Of a DNA stretch of 64,000 nucleotides, positions 1 through 9,111 are shown piece after piece; the first letter of the stretch is position 1; each line of letters starts with the position of its first letter. The notes under the pieces were generated by a model that had not been told where the DNA came from, did not search any database, and was given only the letters and a program-made list of their open reading frames with translations. Position numbers and translations under genes: made by a program. Source of the DNA: Bacillus pumilus (GTDB lineage Bacteria; Bacillota; Bacilli; Bacillales; Bacillaceae); assembly GCF_900186955.1 (NCBI RefSeq), contig NZ_LT906438.1, positions 1,860,001 to 1,924,000 of the forward strand, given 5' to 3'.

Positions 1-620
<620 letters not shown>

Positions 621-622
621 AC

Positions 623-656
623 AAAAAAAGAAAGGCTTTTTCAGCCTTTCTTTTTT
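623..656. terminator. bidirectional Rho-independent terminator
   Basis: Stem AAAGAAAGGCT / AGCCTTTCTTT around a short T-rich loop, with A and T runs on the two sides. It ends the collagen-like gene on the plus strand and overlaps the last codons of the convergent acetyltransferase. Confidence 0.8.
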
Positions 657-1201
657 ATGTCTTCTACGACATTTATACATTGTTCAATATCATCAGATTG
701 TAAGAGGTGAAAAATAGATTGGATGACGGTAAACTCTAAATTCCACCATTCTAATAACTGAAGTTTTTCGATTATTTCAGATGAAAATCGGTATTTCATG
801 AGCTGCTGCGGATTTCCTGCGGCAATCGCATATGGGGGCACATCTTTTGTGATGACACTATTTGCACCAATCACTGCTCCGTTCCCTATACATACTCCTG
901 ACATGATTGTTGCTCCATAACCAATCCAGACATCGTGTCCTATGTGGACATCTCCTTTTGACTTTGGATGTCCTTTAATGTGAGAAGCTTCCTTGAAAAT
1001 TTGATTAAACGGATACGTTGTGGCCCAATCTGTACGGTGTTCACCGCCAAGGAAAATTTTGACTTCGTTTGCGATGGAACAAAACTTTCCAATGTTTAAT
1101 GTTGTTCCTTCTCCCCACGTCAGCACTTGGAAATCTGGTCCGGCATAAGAAAAATCACCGATATTGTACGCGCTCAGTTCACTTCTTTGATTCAAATACA
1201 T
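641..1201 (-). CDS. CatB/Vat-family hexapeptide O-acetyltransferase
   Basis: 186 residues of left-handed beta-helix type. Hexapeptide repeats are clear (IGKFCSIA, VHIGHDVWIGYGATIMSGVCIGNGAVIGANSVITKDV) and end in the AAGNPQ turn typical of xenobiotic acyltransferases. His55 in the segment GGEHRTDW is at the position of the catalytic histidine of VatD and CatB enzymes. The family uses acetyl-CoA to acetylate chloramphenicol, streptogramin A or sugars. Length is slightly below the roughly 210 of resistance enzymes, so the substrate cannot be assigned. An AGGAGG motif lies about 12 nt before the ATG. It follows the MATE gene by 64 nt and may share its transcript. Confidence 0.82.
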   Translation of the reverse strand: MYLNQRSELSAYNIGDFSYAGPDFQVLTWGEGTTLNIGKFCSIANEVKIFLGGEHRTDWATTYPFNQIFKEASHIKGHPKSKGDVHIGHDVWIGYGATIMSGVCIGNGAVIGANSVITKDVPPYAIAAGNPQQLMKYRFSSEIIEKLQLLEWWNLEFTVIQSIFHLLQSDDIEQCINVVEDIKKKG

Positions 1202-1265
1202 AGAAGATCAGACCTCCTGAAAAGTGATAGATCTTCGTATGTATATGCTGCTTCACACTTTTACA

Positions 1266-2633
1266 TTATGACTGCACTAGCGCTACAATCTGTTTTTTCT
1301 TCCATACGAGCTGATAGTAGCCATATTGAAGGAGTAAGTTCACAAAGAAAGCCGCAGGATAGCCAATCCAGATGCCCTTGATGCCAAGGGTTGTGTAGTG
1401 CGATAGCACATAAGCGACTGGTACTTCTACAAGCCAAATGGAACAAATACTAAAGATCGTTGGCCATAGCACTGTTCCGCTTGCTCTCATCGTGGCTGCA
1501 ACAATTTGGGCTGTTCCAAAAATAAGATAGCTCCATAATGTAATGACAACTAAGCTATAGGCAATGTCAATCGTCTTAGAATCTGTTAAAAAGATAGATA
1601 AAATCTGCGGTGCGAAGAGATAAACAATGATAATAATGAATCCGCCTATGGCAAAATTGAGCCCTAGCCCGATTTTTATCACATCTTTCAATCGGTTGAT
1701 ATTCCCTGCGCCGATGAATTGTGCTGCAAAGATCGAGACCGCAATGCCAAGACTCACCGCCGGCATCTGCACATAGCTCACAACTTGATTAACAACACCA
1801 TAGGCAGCAGTCGCCTGTGATCCATAATCATTGACAAAGGAAATAACAGCAATTTCTGATAAAGAAATAAGGATCATATTAATGCTCGATGGAATGCTGA
1901 GCTTTAATAATGTTTTTAGTAGATCCCCTTTCATCAATAAATGCTTTCTAACCGATGCATCGATGCGAAGCGGGTGTTTTGTTTTATATAAGTAGATATG
2001 TAGAATAATAAACGTCACAATGGTTGAAATCACAGAAGCATACGCAGCACCGTATAAACCAAATGCCGGCAGTCCCAGCCAGCCAAATAATAAAATCGGC
2101 AGCATCAAAATATTCGTTGCCGTACTAATCATTAAGAAATAAAAAGGCGTTTTTGAATCCCCTGTCCCTCGCAGGAAAGTCGTGTAAACAAAATAAAGAA
2201 ATAAGATCGGCATTGAGATGAATAGAATTCTGGCATAAGCCGCACTTTCCTCCACGATATTCGCAGGTGTTCCCATGAGATTTAAGATATCTGTTGCAAA
2301 AAAACCTCCAATGATTGCTAAAGAAAGTCCGATCAAAAAAGTGAATGAAAGCGTTGTGCCAATAATTTCTTTTAATCTTTGTTCATTTTTTGCTCCATAC
2401 GCTTGTCCAATAAGGATTGAACTTCCCGATCCAATTCCGATGGAAAAAGAAACGAGTAAAAAGAAAAGCGGAAAGAATGCAGAAATGGCAGCTACTGCAT
2501 CCTCTCCAATCCATCTGCCGACAAGGACAATGGATACAAGCTGTCCGATTGATTGCAAAATATTGCTAAGCAAAAGCGGGACGAGAAAAATGGACATGGT
2601 TTTTACTAAAGATTGATTGTTATCTAACGTCAT
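1266..2633 (-). CDS. MATE-family multidrug/Na+ antiporter
   Basis: 455 residues with about twelve hydrophobic segments in two similar halves, as in the MATE family (NorM/DinF-like). Family features include the N-terminal segment LVPLLLSNILQSIGQLVSIVLVG and, in the second half, LSIPSSINMILISLSEIAVISFV. MATE proteins expel cationic drugs or metabolites in exchange for Na+ or H+. The gene begins 19 nt after dacC on the same strand with GGAG before the ATG, so the two are probably co-transcribed. The substrate is unknown. Confidence 0.88.
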   Translation of the reverse strand: MTLDNNQSLVKTMSIFLVPLLLSNILQSIGQLVSIVLVGRWIGEDAVAAISAFFPLFFLLVSFSIGIGSGSSILIGQAYGAKNEQRLKEIIGTTLSFTFLIGLSLAIIGGFFATDILNLMGTPANIVEESAAYARILFISMPILFLYFVYTTFLRGTGDSKTPFYFLMISTATNILMLPILLFGWLGLPAFGLYGAAYASVISTIVTFIILHIYLYKTKHPLRIDASVRKHLLMKGDLLKTLLKLSIPSSINMILISLSEIAVISFVNDYGSQATAAYGVVNQVVSYVQMPAVSLGIAVSIFAAQFIGAGNINRLKDVIKIGLGLNFAIGGFIIIIVYLFAPQILSIFLTDSKTIDIAYSLVVITLWSYLIFGTAQIVAATMRASGTVLWPTIFSICSIWLVEVPVAYVLSHYTTLGIKGIWIGYPAAFFVNLLLQYGYYQLVWKKKQIVALVQS

Positions 2634-2652
2634 GATGGTTCTCCTTCTCTAT

Positions 2653-4137
2653 CTAAAGATTCTCAGCTAAAATGCTGACAATGTGGTCTTCTATCTCTTT
2701 CCCTTTTTCGTCATCAACAAGATGATTTAATAAAATGGAAAAAGCGAGCGTCTTTCCGCTCTTCGTGTCAATATATCCAGAAAGTGTACTGACCGTAGTT
2801 AATGAACCTGTTTTTGCACGTACTTTTTCTAGTGTAGCTGGTTCTTTCAACCTGTTTCTTAACGTCCCTCCCACCATTCGGTCACTTGCTCCTGCTAACG
2901 GAAGCGCATGTTCATAGGTCTTAAACCATTTTTCCTTTTGAATGTTTGTTAAAAATAACGTGAACTGGTTGGCAGAAACAAGGTTAATAGGTGAGATGCC
3001 TGACCCATCTCGCAGCACTGCAAGAGATGGATCGATGCCGAATGCAGGAAGCCGTTCATTCATCACATCCAGTCCATCTTCAAAGCTCCCTTTGCTTTTC
3101 ACTTGTTTTCCAAGTTCCTTCAGCAACATTTCTGCATGGGTATTGTTGCTGAGTTTCATCATGGGAACAAGGAGCTCTGATAAAGGCATCGATGAATGGG
3201 TGGCAATTTTCTTGGCTTTTTTAGGAACTTGTTTTATTTTAAGCGGTCCTTTTACGTGAATCCCTTCCGCCTTTAACGCTCGTTTCATTAAATCTAACGC
3301 ATAAGAGGATGGCTCCCATAATGCTACCCATTGTCTAGATGCACTCGCTTTCACCGGAATGGCGCCAGTTAAAGTGATTTTGTTGGTGCCGTGAGAGCGC
3401 TTAAAAGAAATCTTCTTTTTCCCTTCTTTTGGCACGGTTTTTACTTGATTGATGACTTGAGGGACAGAAGTCTTCGGAATCATGTCATAGGTTGCTTTTT
3501 GCCCAGCTTTTTTGCCTGGCTTTACTTCGAGAATCACGGTTCCTGCATCAAAATCTTGATTCGGTGAAGCCGTGAGAGCAGAGATTTGTGCACCGTAATA
3601 TTGATCCTCATCACTCCAAGGTAAATCAATCGAATATCTTGTGTCATCATACCATGTATCGTCTGCCGCAAGCTGTCCGCGAATTGTATGTATTCCGGTC
3701 TTTTTCACTTGTTTGGCAAGTGCTACAAAATCCTCTTCTAATAAAGTCGGATCCCCGGTACCGTGTAGATACAGGTTGCCATGTAACGTTTTCTTTTGAA
3801 TAGAACCATCTATCCAGATGTCTGTCGGGAATGTGTGTGTTTCTCCTAGTATATCAAGGGCGATGGCTGATGTGAGCAGTTTCATATTAGAAGCAGGAGT
3901 AAGACGAATATCGGCTTGATGTTCATAAAGAAGAGAGGAGTCAGAAGTATCGCGGACGCTGATGCCAGAGATCGCGCCCTCTAAACCAGGTGCTGTTCGT
4001 ATAAATTCATCTAAAGCTGTCACCCACGGCAGTGAGTCGTCACGAGCTGTAAGTTGATCATCTTTTGCTGAAAAAGGGAGAAATAAAATCGACAGGATAC
4101 ATATGTGTAAAAACAAGATCTGTGAAAAACGCTTCAC
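2653..4137 (-). CDS. dacC: D-alanyl-D-alanine carboxypeptidase/endopeptidase (PBP4a type, peptidase S13)
   Basis: 494 residues, close to DacC of B. subtilis. A signal peptide (hydrophobic residues 7-23) is followed by the three penicillin-binding motifs: SxxK at Ser83-Lys86 (SNMK), SxN at Ser330-Asn332 (SNN) and KTG at 442-444. The long insertion between the first two motifs is typical of class C PBPs (DacB/DacC). The enzyme trims or cleaves peptidoglycan stem peptides outside the membrane. A good RBS (AAGGAGGG) precedes the ATG. The promoter overlaps a LexA-like box. The MATE gene follows in the same transcript. Confidence 0.92.
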   Translation of the reverse strand: MKRFSQILFLHICILSILFLPFSAKDDQLTARDDSLPWVTALDEFIRTAPGLEGAISGISVRDTSDSSLLYEHQADIRLTPASNMKLLTSAIALDILGETHTFPTDIWIDGSIQKKTLHGNLYLHGTGDPTLLEEDFVALAKQVKKTGIHTIRGQLAADDTWYDDTRYSIDLPWSDEDQYYGAQISALTASPNQDFDAGTVILEVKPGKKAGQKATYDMIPKTSVPQVINQVKTVPKEGKKKISFKRSHGTNKITLTGAIPVKASASRQWVALWEPSSYALDLMKRALKAEGIHVKGPLKIKQVPKKAKKIATHSSMPLSELLVPMMKLSNNTHAEMLLKELGKQVKSKGSFEDGLDVMNERLPAFGIDPSLAVLRDGSGISPINLVSANQFTLFLTNIQKEKWFKTYEHALPLAGASDRMVGGTLRNRLKEPATLEKVRAKTGSLTTVSTLSGYIDTKSGKTLAFSILLNHLVDDEKGKEIEDHIVSILAENL

Positions 4138-4183
4138 GCAATCCCTCCTTTTTAGTCGCAGCCAATTTTAGAAGAATATGTTC

Positions 4184-4212
4184 ATTATACACAAAAGAAC
4201 GTTTGTTCTCAA
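4184..4212 (-). promoter_or_regulatory. dacC promoter with LexA-like (SOS) box
   Basis: On the minus strand a TTGAGA -35 (4207-4212) and a perfect TATAAT -10 (4184-4189) are separated by 17 bp. The palindrome GAACAAACGTTC (4197-4208) lies inside the spacer. It fits the Bacillus SOS core GAACRNRYGTTC at every position, though the outer bases (A and T) differ from the full consensus. LexA bound here would block the polymerase. Confidence 0.6.
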
Positions 4213-4225
4213 AGGTTTTTTAAAC

Positions 4226-4256
4226 AGAAAAGTCAGCTTTCTTTGACGAAAACTGA
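4226..4256 (-). terminator. weak terminator after pectin methylesterase
   Basis: On the minus strand GTCAG and CTGAC form a short stem with a long loop, followed by TTTTCTG. Placed just after the pectinesterase stop; the stem is short, so confidence is limited. Confidence 0.4.
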
Positions 4257-4264
4257 CAAGCTCT

Positions 4265-5245
4265 TTACCTTTTTTCTGGATTCCAGCCATCGGTTCCGCT
4301 AAGAACAGCTTGCACTGTGATTTGACTTGCTTCGTTTTTCGATAAAATACTGGACCATTTTACGCGATTTGCTGCGTTGCTTCCTGCTCCTGTCGATCCA
4401 TATTCTTTATATCTTGCTGTTCTTTCGTTATCACGGTTATCCCAGTTATGCCATCCATCTACCTTTATATGATCATCCATTTTTGTATAGAGGAATGTCA
4501 CAGCAGAATGAGGCCGCCACGGACGTCCTAAATAAACTGATTGAGCAGCAGCCGTTCCCTTTTTGAGCGTAGAATCGATGAATACATATCCATACTTTTG
4601 CGCTTCTGTTGTGGATGCTGCAGTAATATACCCATTTCCAAGACTTTTTATTTCAGCTCTTTTAAACACGGCTGTGGCTGATCCAAAAATAAAATCGACC
4701 GTGCCTTCGATATAGCAGTTTTCATAATATTGCCGGCCTGTACCTGTTGCATAAAGCGTATCTTGATAGCCTAAGACCCGTATTTGTTTGAACGCAGCCC
4801 GGTCGCCGGACACGTATAGTGCAACCGCCTGACCAGCATGTCTGCCTGCCGTATTTTGAAAGGTGATATTTTCTGCGTAAAAGTCGTTCGCACGAATCAT
4901 TGTGCTTGAGCTATTTGTTGTGCTGCCAGTACTTGCATTTGTATCATGATACGTCAGAATCGTCTTGTATTGGTCTTCCCCGATAAAGGACACGTAAGGT
5001 TTATTTTGCGGAAGTAGGATTTTTTCTTTATACACACCATTTTTAATATAGATCGTGACGCGCTGTTGATTGTTCACTGGAATCGCATCAATGGCAGATT
5101 GAACGGTTCGAAACGAGCCATTTCCCTTTTGATCGACCACAAGGACGCGATTTGTTTGATTCTGATGTCCGGCTGCTTGAAGTGAAGCTTGGTTCAATAG
5201 TAATAAAGACAAGACGACTACAAGCCATACCTTTCCATACTTCAT
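4265..5245 (-). CDS. secreted pectin methylesterase (CE8)
   Basis: 326 residues from the ATG at 5245, chosen because AGGAGG stands 7-8 nt upstream; a longer frame to 5278 has no such site. An N-terminal signal peptide (MKYGKVWLVVVLSLLLLNQA) directs export. Family CE8 motifs are present in order: GQAVALYV (oxyanion Gln), GYQDTLYA (Asp acid), VDFIFGSA (Asp nucleophile) and LGRPWRP (Arg/Trp substrate site). It removes methyl esters from plant pectin, yielding pectate and methanol. A perfect cre lies between the promoter side and the RBS. Upstream on the same strand is a YetF-type gene; there is no pectate lyase beside it here. Confidence 0.93.
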   Translation of the reverse strand: MKYGKVWLVVVLSLLLLNQASLQAAGHQNQTNRVLVVDQKGNGSFRTVQSAIDAIPVNNQQRVTIYIKNGVYKEKILLPQNKPYVSFIGEDQYKTILTYHDTNASTGSTTNSSSTMIRANDFYAENITFQNTAGRHAGQAVALYVSGDRAAFKQIRVLGYQDTLYATGTGRQYYENCYIEGTVDFIFGSATAVFKRAEIKSLGNGYITAASTTEAQKYGYVFIDSTLKKGTAAAQSVYLGRPWRPHSAVTFLYTKMDDHIKVDGWHNWDNRDNERTARYKEYGSTGAGSNAANRVKWSSILSKNEASQITVQAVLSGTDGWNPEKR

Positions 5246-5263
5246 CGTACATCTCCTCCTCTT

Positions 5264-5277
5264 TGTGAACGTTTTCA
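5264..5277. promoter_or_regulatory. cre (CcpA site) of the pectin methylesterase gene
   Basis: TGTGAACGTTTTCA on the plus strand matches the Bacillus cre consensus TGWNANCGNTNWCA at all 14 positions. It lies 19 nt upstream of the start codon, where CcpA would act as a roadblock, implying repression by preferred sugars. Confidence 0.7.
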
Positions 5278-5316
5278 ATCAAACATTCTTTTTGATCCTA
5301 TTCATGACACGCACAA

Positions 5317-5354
5317 AAAAACACCCACTTATAGATGTTATGGATGTTTTTTAG
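5317..5354 (-). terminator. terminator of the YetF-family gene
   Basis: On the minus strand AACATCC pairs with GGGTGTT (one G-T pair) and is followed by a run of seven T. It overlaps the last codons of the yetF-like gene. Confidence 0.5.
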
Positions 5355-6033
5355 ACTTTTCATATTTCATTGCATAAATCCCTTCATTTTCAATCCATTC
5401 ACAAAATAGAACGTCTCGATAAGAAGAAATGTGCTGCTTTTTTAATTGCTCACTCAGCCATGTTTCATCGAAACCAGCTTCTTGTAAATCTTTTTTTAAA
5501 ATTTCGCCATCAATAATAAACGTTCTAGGCAATTTGACTTCTTTTCCCTTCACGTTCACATCTTCTGCGGTGGCTGTTGCGTATTTCATTTTCGGAAGAA
5601 CGCTCACCGAGCCGTCTGTTTCCAAAATGGCATATTCAATTTCATTCAAAGCAAAATGACCCTTCGCGCGAATCAGTGTCTGCAGCTGATTGAGATCAAG
5701 CATATTTTTCTTTAAACGTTTGTAGTGAATCTTCCCTTGATCAATGACAAGTGTCGGTCTTCCTTCTAAAAAGGCTCGAATACCTTTAAAGCGCTGTGAA
5801 AACCATTCAACTGTATAGATGAGAACGCCCCATACCGCAACAGCAAACAAAATGTGCTGAATCTTGACTTCTGGGTCAAAAATGGCGTTTCCGACCATTT
5901 CGCCTAAAATCAGTGCAGAAATAAAATCAAACGGCGTGATTTGTGCAAATTGTGTTTTCCCTAATAATTTTGTTATAGAAAATAAGGCAAAAAATCCGAT
6001 AAACAGTTCAATCAAAATACTAAGAAACGGCAC
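5338..6033 (-). CDS. YetF/YdfS-family membrane protein (DUF421)
   Basis: 231 residues if started at the GTG at 6033, which has GGAAGGA just upstream and gives the usual family length; an in-frame ATG at 6078 has no RBS. Three N-terminal membrane segments (about residues 4-22, 32-50 and 58-75) carry the family signature KLLGKTQFAQITPFDFISALILGEMVGNAI. A soluble C-terminal domain follows with LNEIEYAILETDGSVSVLPK. Bacillus holds several paralogues (yetF, ydfS, yrbG, ykjA), and the exact orthologue is not decided here. Some relatives are spore or general-stress proteins; molecular function is unknown. Confidence 0.82.
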   Translation of the reverse strand: MPFLSILIELFIGFFALFSITKLLGKTQFAQITPFDFISALILGEMVGNAIFDPEVKIQHILFAVAVWGVLIYTVEWFSQRFKGIRAFLEGRPTLVIDQGKIHYKRLKKNMLDLNQLQTLIRAKGHFALNEIEYAILETDGSVSVLPKMKYATATAEDVNVKGKEVKLPRTFIIDGEILKKDLQEAGFDETWLSEQLKKQHISSYRDVLFCEWIENEGIYAMKYEKSKKHP

Positions 6034-6314
6034 AAAAATTCCTTCCTTTCTTGCTGCATTTACATACAGCATATACATGAAAGGAAGGATCTAAACCGTT
6101 TACAAAGTAAAACGTCGTCTACCTCAAGCAATGAGTCATATACTTTGACGCATCCATGATCTGGTGCTTGAATGTCACCTCATGAAAGATGGATTTTCAA
6201 ATCAGCTCACTGCCTAGAGCGGAAAAAAGTGATAGTAAATCAAAATATCTGATTCATAAAAAGCCATGACCACTGGGACTGACCCCCGTTTTTGAGACAG
6301 GGATCAAAACACCT

Positions 6315-7127
6315 TTATACAGCCAATTGCCGATAGTTTATCGGTGATTGGTTGTTTAGTTTCGTTTGAATACGAATGTTGTTATAATAATAAATGTATT
6401 CTTTGACAGTGCGTTCTACGATGCTGGTCGTAGTGCGGTCAATCCTGTTAAGATAGAACGTTTCAGACTTTAGTGAGGAATGAAACGATTCGATGGAGGC
6501 ATTATCAGCGGGCGTCCCTTTACGGGACATGCTCATGGTAATGCCTTTTATATGAACAGCTTTCTGATACTCGTAAGATGTATACACAGAACCTTGATCG
6601 CTATGTAACACGCAATTCTCAGGCAGTGCTGGGAGCTGATTAAGTGTGTTTAAGATAAAGTCTGTGTCCTGCTTATCACCAATTGTAAAAGCAATCACTT
6701 CTCCATTATATAAATCAAATATACTGGAAAGGTACAATTGTTTCTGTCCATAAGGCAAATACGTGATGTCCGTTACTAGTTTTTCAAGAGGGCGATCAGA
6801 CTGAAAGTTCCGATCCAGTATATTACCGGCCACGGCATAGGGCTGCCCATTCTTCTTACGCTTTTTCATTTTAACCCGGCATTGCCACTGGTTTTTCTGC
6901 ATGATACGTTGAACAGTTTTATGGTTAATACGCATTCTCCTTTTTAGTATGGCTGTGATTTTTCGATAACCATATCGATATTTGTGCTTTCGGCACAACG
7001 TGCCGACCTGTTTCTCTAGTTGTCTTTTAGAATGATTCTGAGTCAGATCCTTTTTCCATCTATAATACGAAGTACGTAAGATGCCTAAATGGACACAGAT
7101 GTCCTGTACCGTCATCGTTTTGCACAA
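6315..7127 (-). CDS. IS3-family transposase OrfB (DDE integrase domain)
   Basis: 270 residues from a TTG at 7127, although in practice the domain is probably made as an OrfAB fusion by frameshifting. The N-terminal half holds an HTH_21 region (RHKYRYGYRKITAILKRR). The catalytic DDE triad is visible: Asp in LVTDITYLPYG, Asp in VLHSDQGSVYTS, and Glu 35 residues later in ASIESFHSSLKSE. No stop interrupts the frame between the OrfA slippery site and this ORF, so the fusion protein can be formed. Confidence 0.92.
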   Translation of the reverse strand: MCKTMTVQDICVHLGILRTSYYRWKKDLTQNHSKRQLEKQVGTLCRKHKYRYGYRKITAILKRRMRINHKTVQRIMQKNQWQCRVKMKKRKKNGQPYAVAGNILDRNFQSDRPLEKLVTDITYLPYGQKQLYLSSIFDLYNGEVIAFTIGDKQDTDFILNTLNQLPALPENCVLHSDQGSVYTSYEYQKAVHIKGITMSMSRKGTPADNASIESFHSSLKSETFYLNRIDRTTTSIVERTVKEYIYYYNNIRIQTKLNNQSPINYRQLAV

Positions 7128-7132
7128 TTCTT

Positions 7133-7465
7133 CTACCAGTTTGATTGACGTTTCCTTATCAACTTCCTTTCCAATTCGTTGTATTTTTTTAAAACTTCAT
7201 TCTGTTGACTCAAATAGCGATTTTCTGCCTGCAGTCTCTCTAATTCGGAAGAGTACTCGGGACCCTTTCCATAGGTATATTGTTTTCCAACAGGCTGTTC
7301 GAACCGGTGTGTATCCCCAGCTTTATGCCATCTCACCCATGTCTGAACCTGCGTCTTATTCTTGATATTCAATTTCTGCATGATCTCTTTCATAGGTACG
7401 CCTGCCAATCTCATTTCTACAGCCTTCTGTTTGACTTCAACCGGATAACTCACTCTTGTCCCCAT
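7133..7465 (-). CDS. IS3-family transposase OrfA (helix-turn-helix)
   Basis: 110 residues with an N-terminal helix-turn-helix (VKQKAVEMRLAGVPMKEIMQKLNI) that binds the IS ends, and a C-terminal leucine-zipper-like segment (ELERLQAENRYLSQQNEVLKKYNELE). The codons for Leu-Lys-Lys contain A7 at 7184-7190 on the template. This A_AAA_AAA heptamer is the usual -1 slippery site of the family and leads into the orfB frame, which stays open from there. ATG at 7465 lies just inside the right end of the element. Confidence 0.9.
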   Translation of the reverse strand: MGTRVSYPVEVKQKAVEMRLAGVPMKEIMQKLNIKNKTQVQTWVRWHKAGDTHRFEQPVGKQYTYGKGPEYSSELERLQAENRYLSQQNEVLKKYNELERKLIRKRQSNW

Positions 7466-7610
7466 AGAAAAAACACCTCCATGTTTTATTTCGGATCACA
7501 ACGATCCATTTTCAAACTTGAAGGTGTTTTTTATTTGTCTCATCTTATGGGGTCAGTTCCACTCTTCGGTCATGGCTTTTCTTTATATGTGTAAACACCC
7601 TTTGTTTGAC

Positions 7611-9095
7611 CTATTTTGGCAGAACCGAACTCCCCATTAAATAACGGTCTACCTCGTGCGCCACTTGTCTTCCTTCATTAATTGCCCAGACAATCAAGCT
7701 TTGCCCGCGTCTTGCATCTCCCGCTGCAAATACGCCTTCTACATTTGTTGTATACTCCCCATACGTTGCGTCAATGCGATTGTTTTTGCTGTCCACGCCA
7801 AAGTGTTTCACGAGTGGCTGTTCAGTTCCCTCAAAACCAATTGCAATAAAGACTAGCTGAGCCGGCCATACCTTTTCTGTCCCTGGAATCTCATGAAATT
7901 CAAACTTCCCTTGTTCGTTTTTCACCTTTTCCATTTGAATCGTATGAAGCTCTTTTAATTTTCCATTTTTGTCTGCCACAATTTTTGTGGTTTGAATGGA
8001 ATATTGACGCGGATCTTCCCCGAATTTTGCTTGTGCTTCTTCATAAGCATAATCGAGTGAGAAGACGTAAGGCTGTTCAGGCCACATGTTATCCCCTACA
8101 CGTGTATCCGGAAGCTTCGGATGCTTCCCGAACTGAACAACACTTTTTGCTTTTTGGCGAAGTGCAGTTGCAACGCAATCTGCACCTGTATCTCCCCCGC
8201 CAATGACAATCACGTCTTTTCCTTTTGCATCAATGAAGTTTTTGTCTTTAAATCCTGAATCCAGCATGCTTTTTGTTGCGAGGGTCAAATAATCCATCGC
8301 TAGGTGAATCCCTTTAGCTTCCCGGCCTTCAATCAACAGGTCACGCTGCTTTTGTGCACCTGTACAAAGGATGACCGCATCAAACTGCTCTTTCAGTTCA
8401 TCGGCAGTGACATCGACGCCAATTTCTGTGTTCGTTACAAAATCAATGCCTTCTTGTCTCAACAGTTTGACTCTTCGTTCCACTACTTCTTTGTCCAGCT
8501 TCATGTTTGGAATGCCGTATGTCAGCAGTCCGCCAAGGCGATCAGACCGTTCGAACACTGTGACGGCGTGGCCTGCTTGGTTTAATTGATCAGCACTTGC
8601 AAGTCCTGCTGGTCCTGAGCCGACAATGGCAATCTTCTTGCCTGTACGGCTTGAAGGAATTCTCGGTGTGATCCATCCATTTTCAAAGCCTTTATCAATG
8701 ATAGTGCGTTCGATATTTTTAATCGAAACAGCTGGATCATTGATGGCGACTGTACATGACCCTTCGCAAGGCGCTGGACACACTCTCCCAGTAAATTCAG
8801 GGAAATTATTTGTTTTTTGCAGTCTTTCGAGCGCTTCTTTCCATCTGCCTCGATACACAAGGTCGTTCCATTCTGGAATTAAATTGTAGATCGGGCAGCC
8901 TGACACGCCGCCTTTGATCTCCATCCCAATTTGACAAAACGGTGTGCCGCAATCCATACATCTAGCGCCCTGCTTCTTCAATACGTCATCTGTATAAGGA
9001 GCTGAATATTCTTTCCAGTCATTTTGACGAGTGAGAGGGTCACGTTCATTTAGCTTTTCTCTTTTATAATCCATAAAACCTGTTGCTTTGCCCAT
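7611..9095 (-). CDS. gltB: glutamate synthase (NADPH) small subunit
   Basis: 494 residues from the ATG at 9095, which has AGGGGAG upstream and gives the family length; the longer frame runs back into gltA. N-terminal cysteine clusters ([30 protein letters not shown]) bind 4Fe-4S centres. The FAD motif [13 protein letters not shown] follows, then the NADPH motif [11 protein letters not shown]. It passes electrons from NADPH to the large subunit, making two glutamates from glutamine and 2-oxoglutarate. It starts 16 nt after gltA and is in its operon. B. subtilis naming is used (gltD in E. coli). Its terminator is broken by the IS. Confidence 0.95.
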   Translation of the reverse strand: MGKATGFMDYKREKLNERDPLTRQNDWKEYSAPYTDDVLKKQGARCMDCGTPFCQIGMEIKGGVSGCPIYNLIPEWNDLVYRGRWKEALERLQKTNNFPEFTGRVCPAPCEGSCTVAINDPAVSIKNIERTIIDKGFENGWITPRIPSSRTGKKIAIVGSGPAGLASADQLNQAGHAVTVFERSDRLGGLLTYGIPNMKLDKEVVERRVKLLRQEGIDFVTNTEIGVDVTADELKEQFDAVILCTGAQKQRDLLIEGREAKGIHLAMDYLTLATKSMLDSGFKDKNFIDAKGKDVIVIGGGDTGADCVATALRQKAKSVVQFGKHPKLPDTRVGDNMWPEQPYVFSLDYAYEEAQAKFGEDPRQYSIQTTKIVADKNGKLKELHTIQMEKVKNEQGKFEFHEIPGTEKVWPAQLVFIAIGFEGTEQPLVKHFGVDSKNNRIDATYGEYTTNVEGVFAAGDARRGQSLIVWAINEGRQVAHEVDRYLMGSSVLPK

Positions 9096-9111
9096 TGTCC
9101 TCTCCCCTTTC

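Larger units (their letters stand above)
6275..7560 (-). mobile_element. IS3-family (IS150-group-like) insertion sequence, 1,286 bp
   Basis: Two overlapping-frame transposase genes lie between imperfect terminal inverted repeats: left end GGGACTGACCCC (6275) and right end, read inward, GGAACTGACCCC (7560), with TGAGACA and AACACCTT matching further inside. The flanking triplet ACT (6272-6274 and 7561-7563) is a direct repeat consistent with a 3-bp target duplication. If ends are taken as TG...CA, the element grows one base at each side and the duplication is lost. Both ORFs and both ends are intact, so the copy may be active. It sits in the loop of the gltAB terminator. Confidence 0.9.
6258..7583 (-). 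terminator. gltAB terminator, split by the IS
   Basis: Joining the two flanks and removing one ACT copy restores a hairpin: AAAAGCCATGACC on the left (to 6271) pairs with GGTCATGGCTTTT on the right (7568-7580), with a 7-nt loop. Read on the minus strand after gltB it ends in a T run (TTTTTATG). The two arms are now separated by the element, so the hairpin can no longer form normally and transcription may enter the IS. Confidence 0.7.

Noticed and set aside
1127-1381. Plus-strand open frame
   Set aside because: Lies over the acetyltransferase start and the MATE gene end; no RBS and no recognisable protein.
8582-8860. Second minus-strand frame inside gltB
   Set aside because: Shadow of gltB in another frame; gltB coding is continuous and well conserved.
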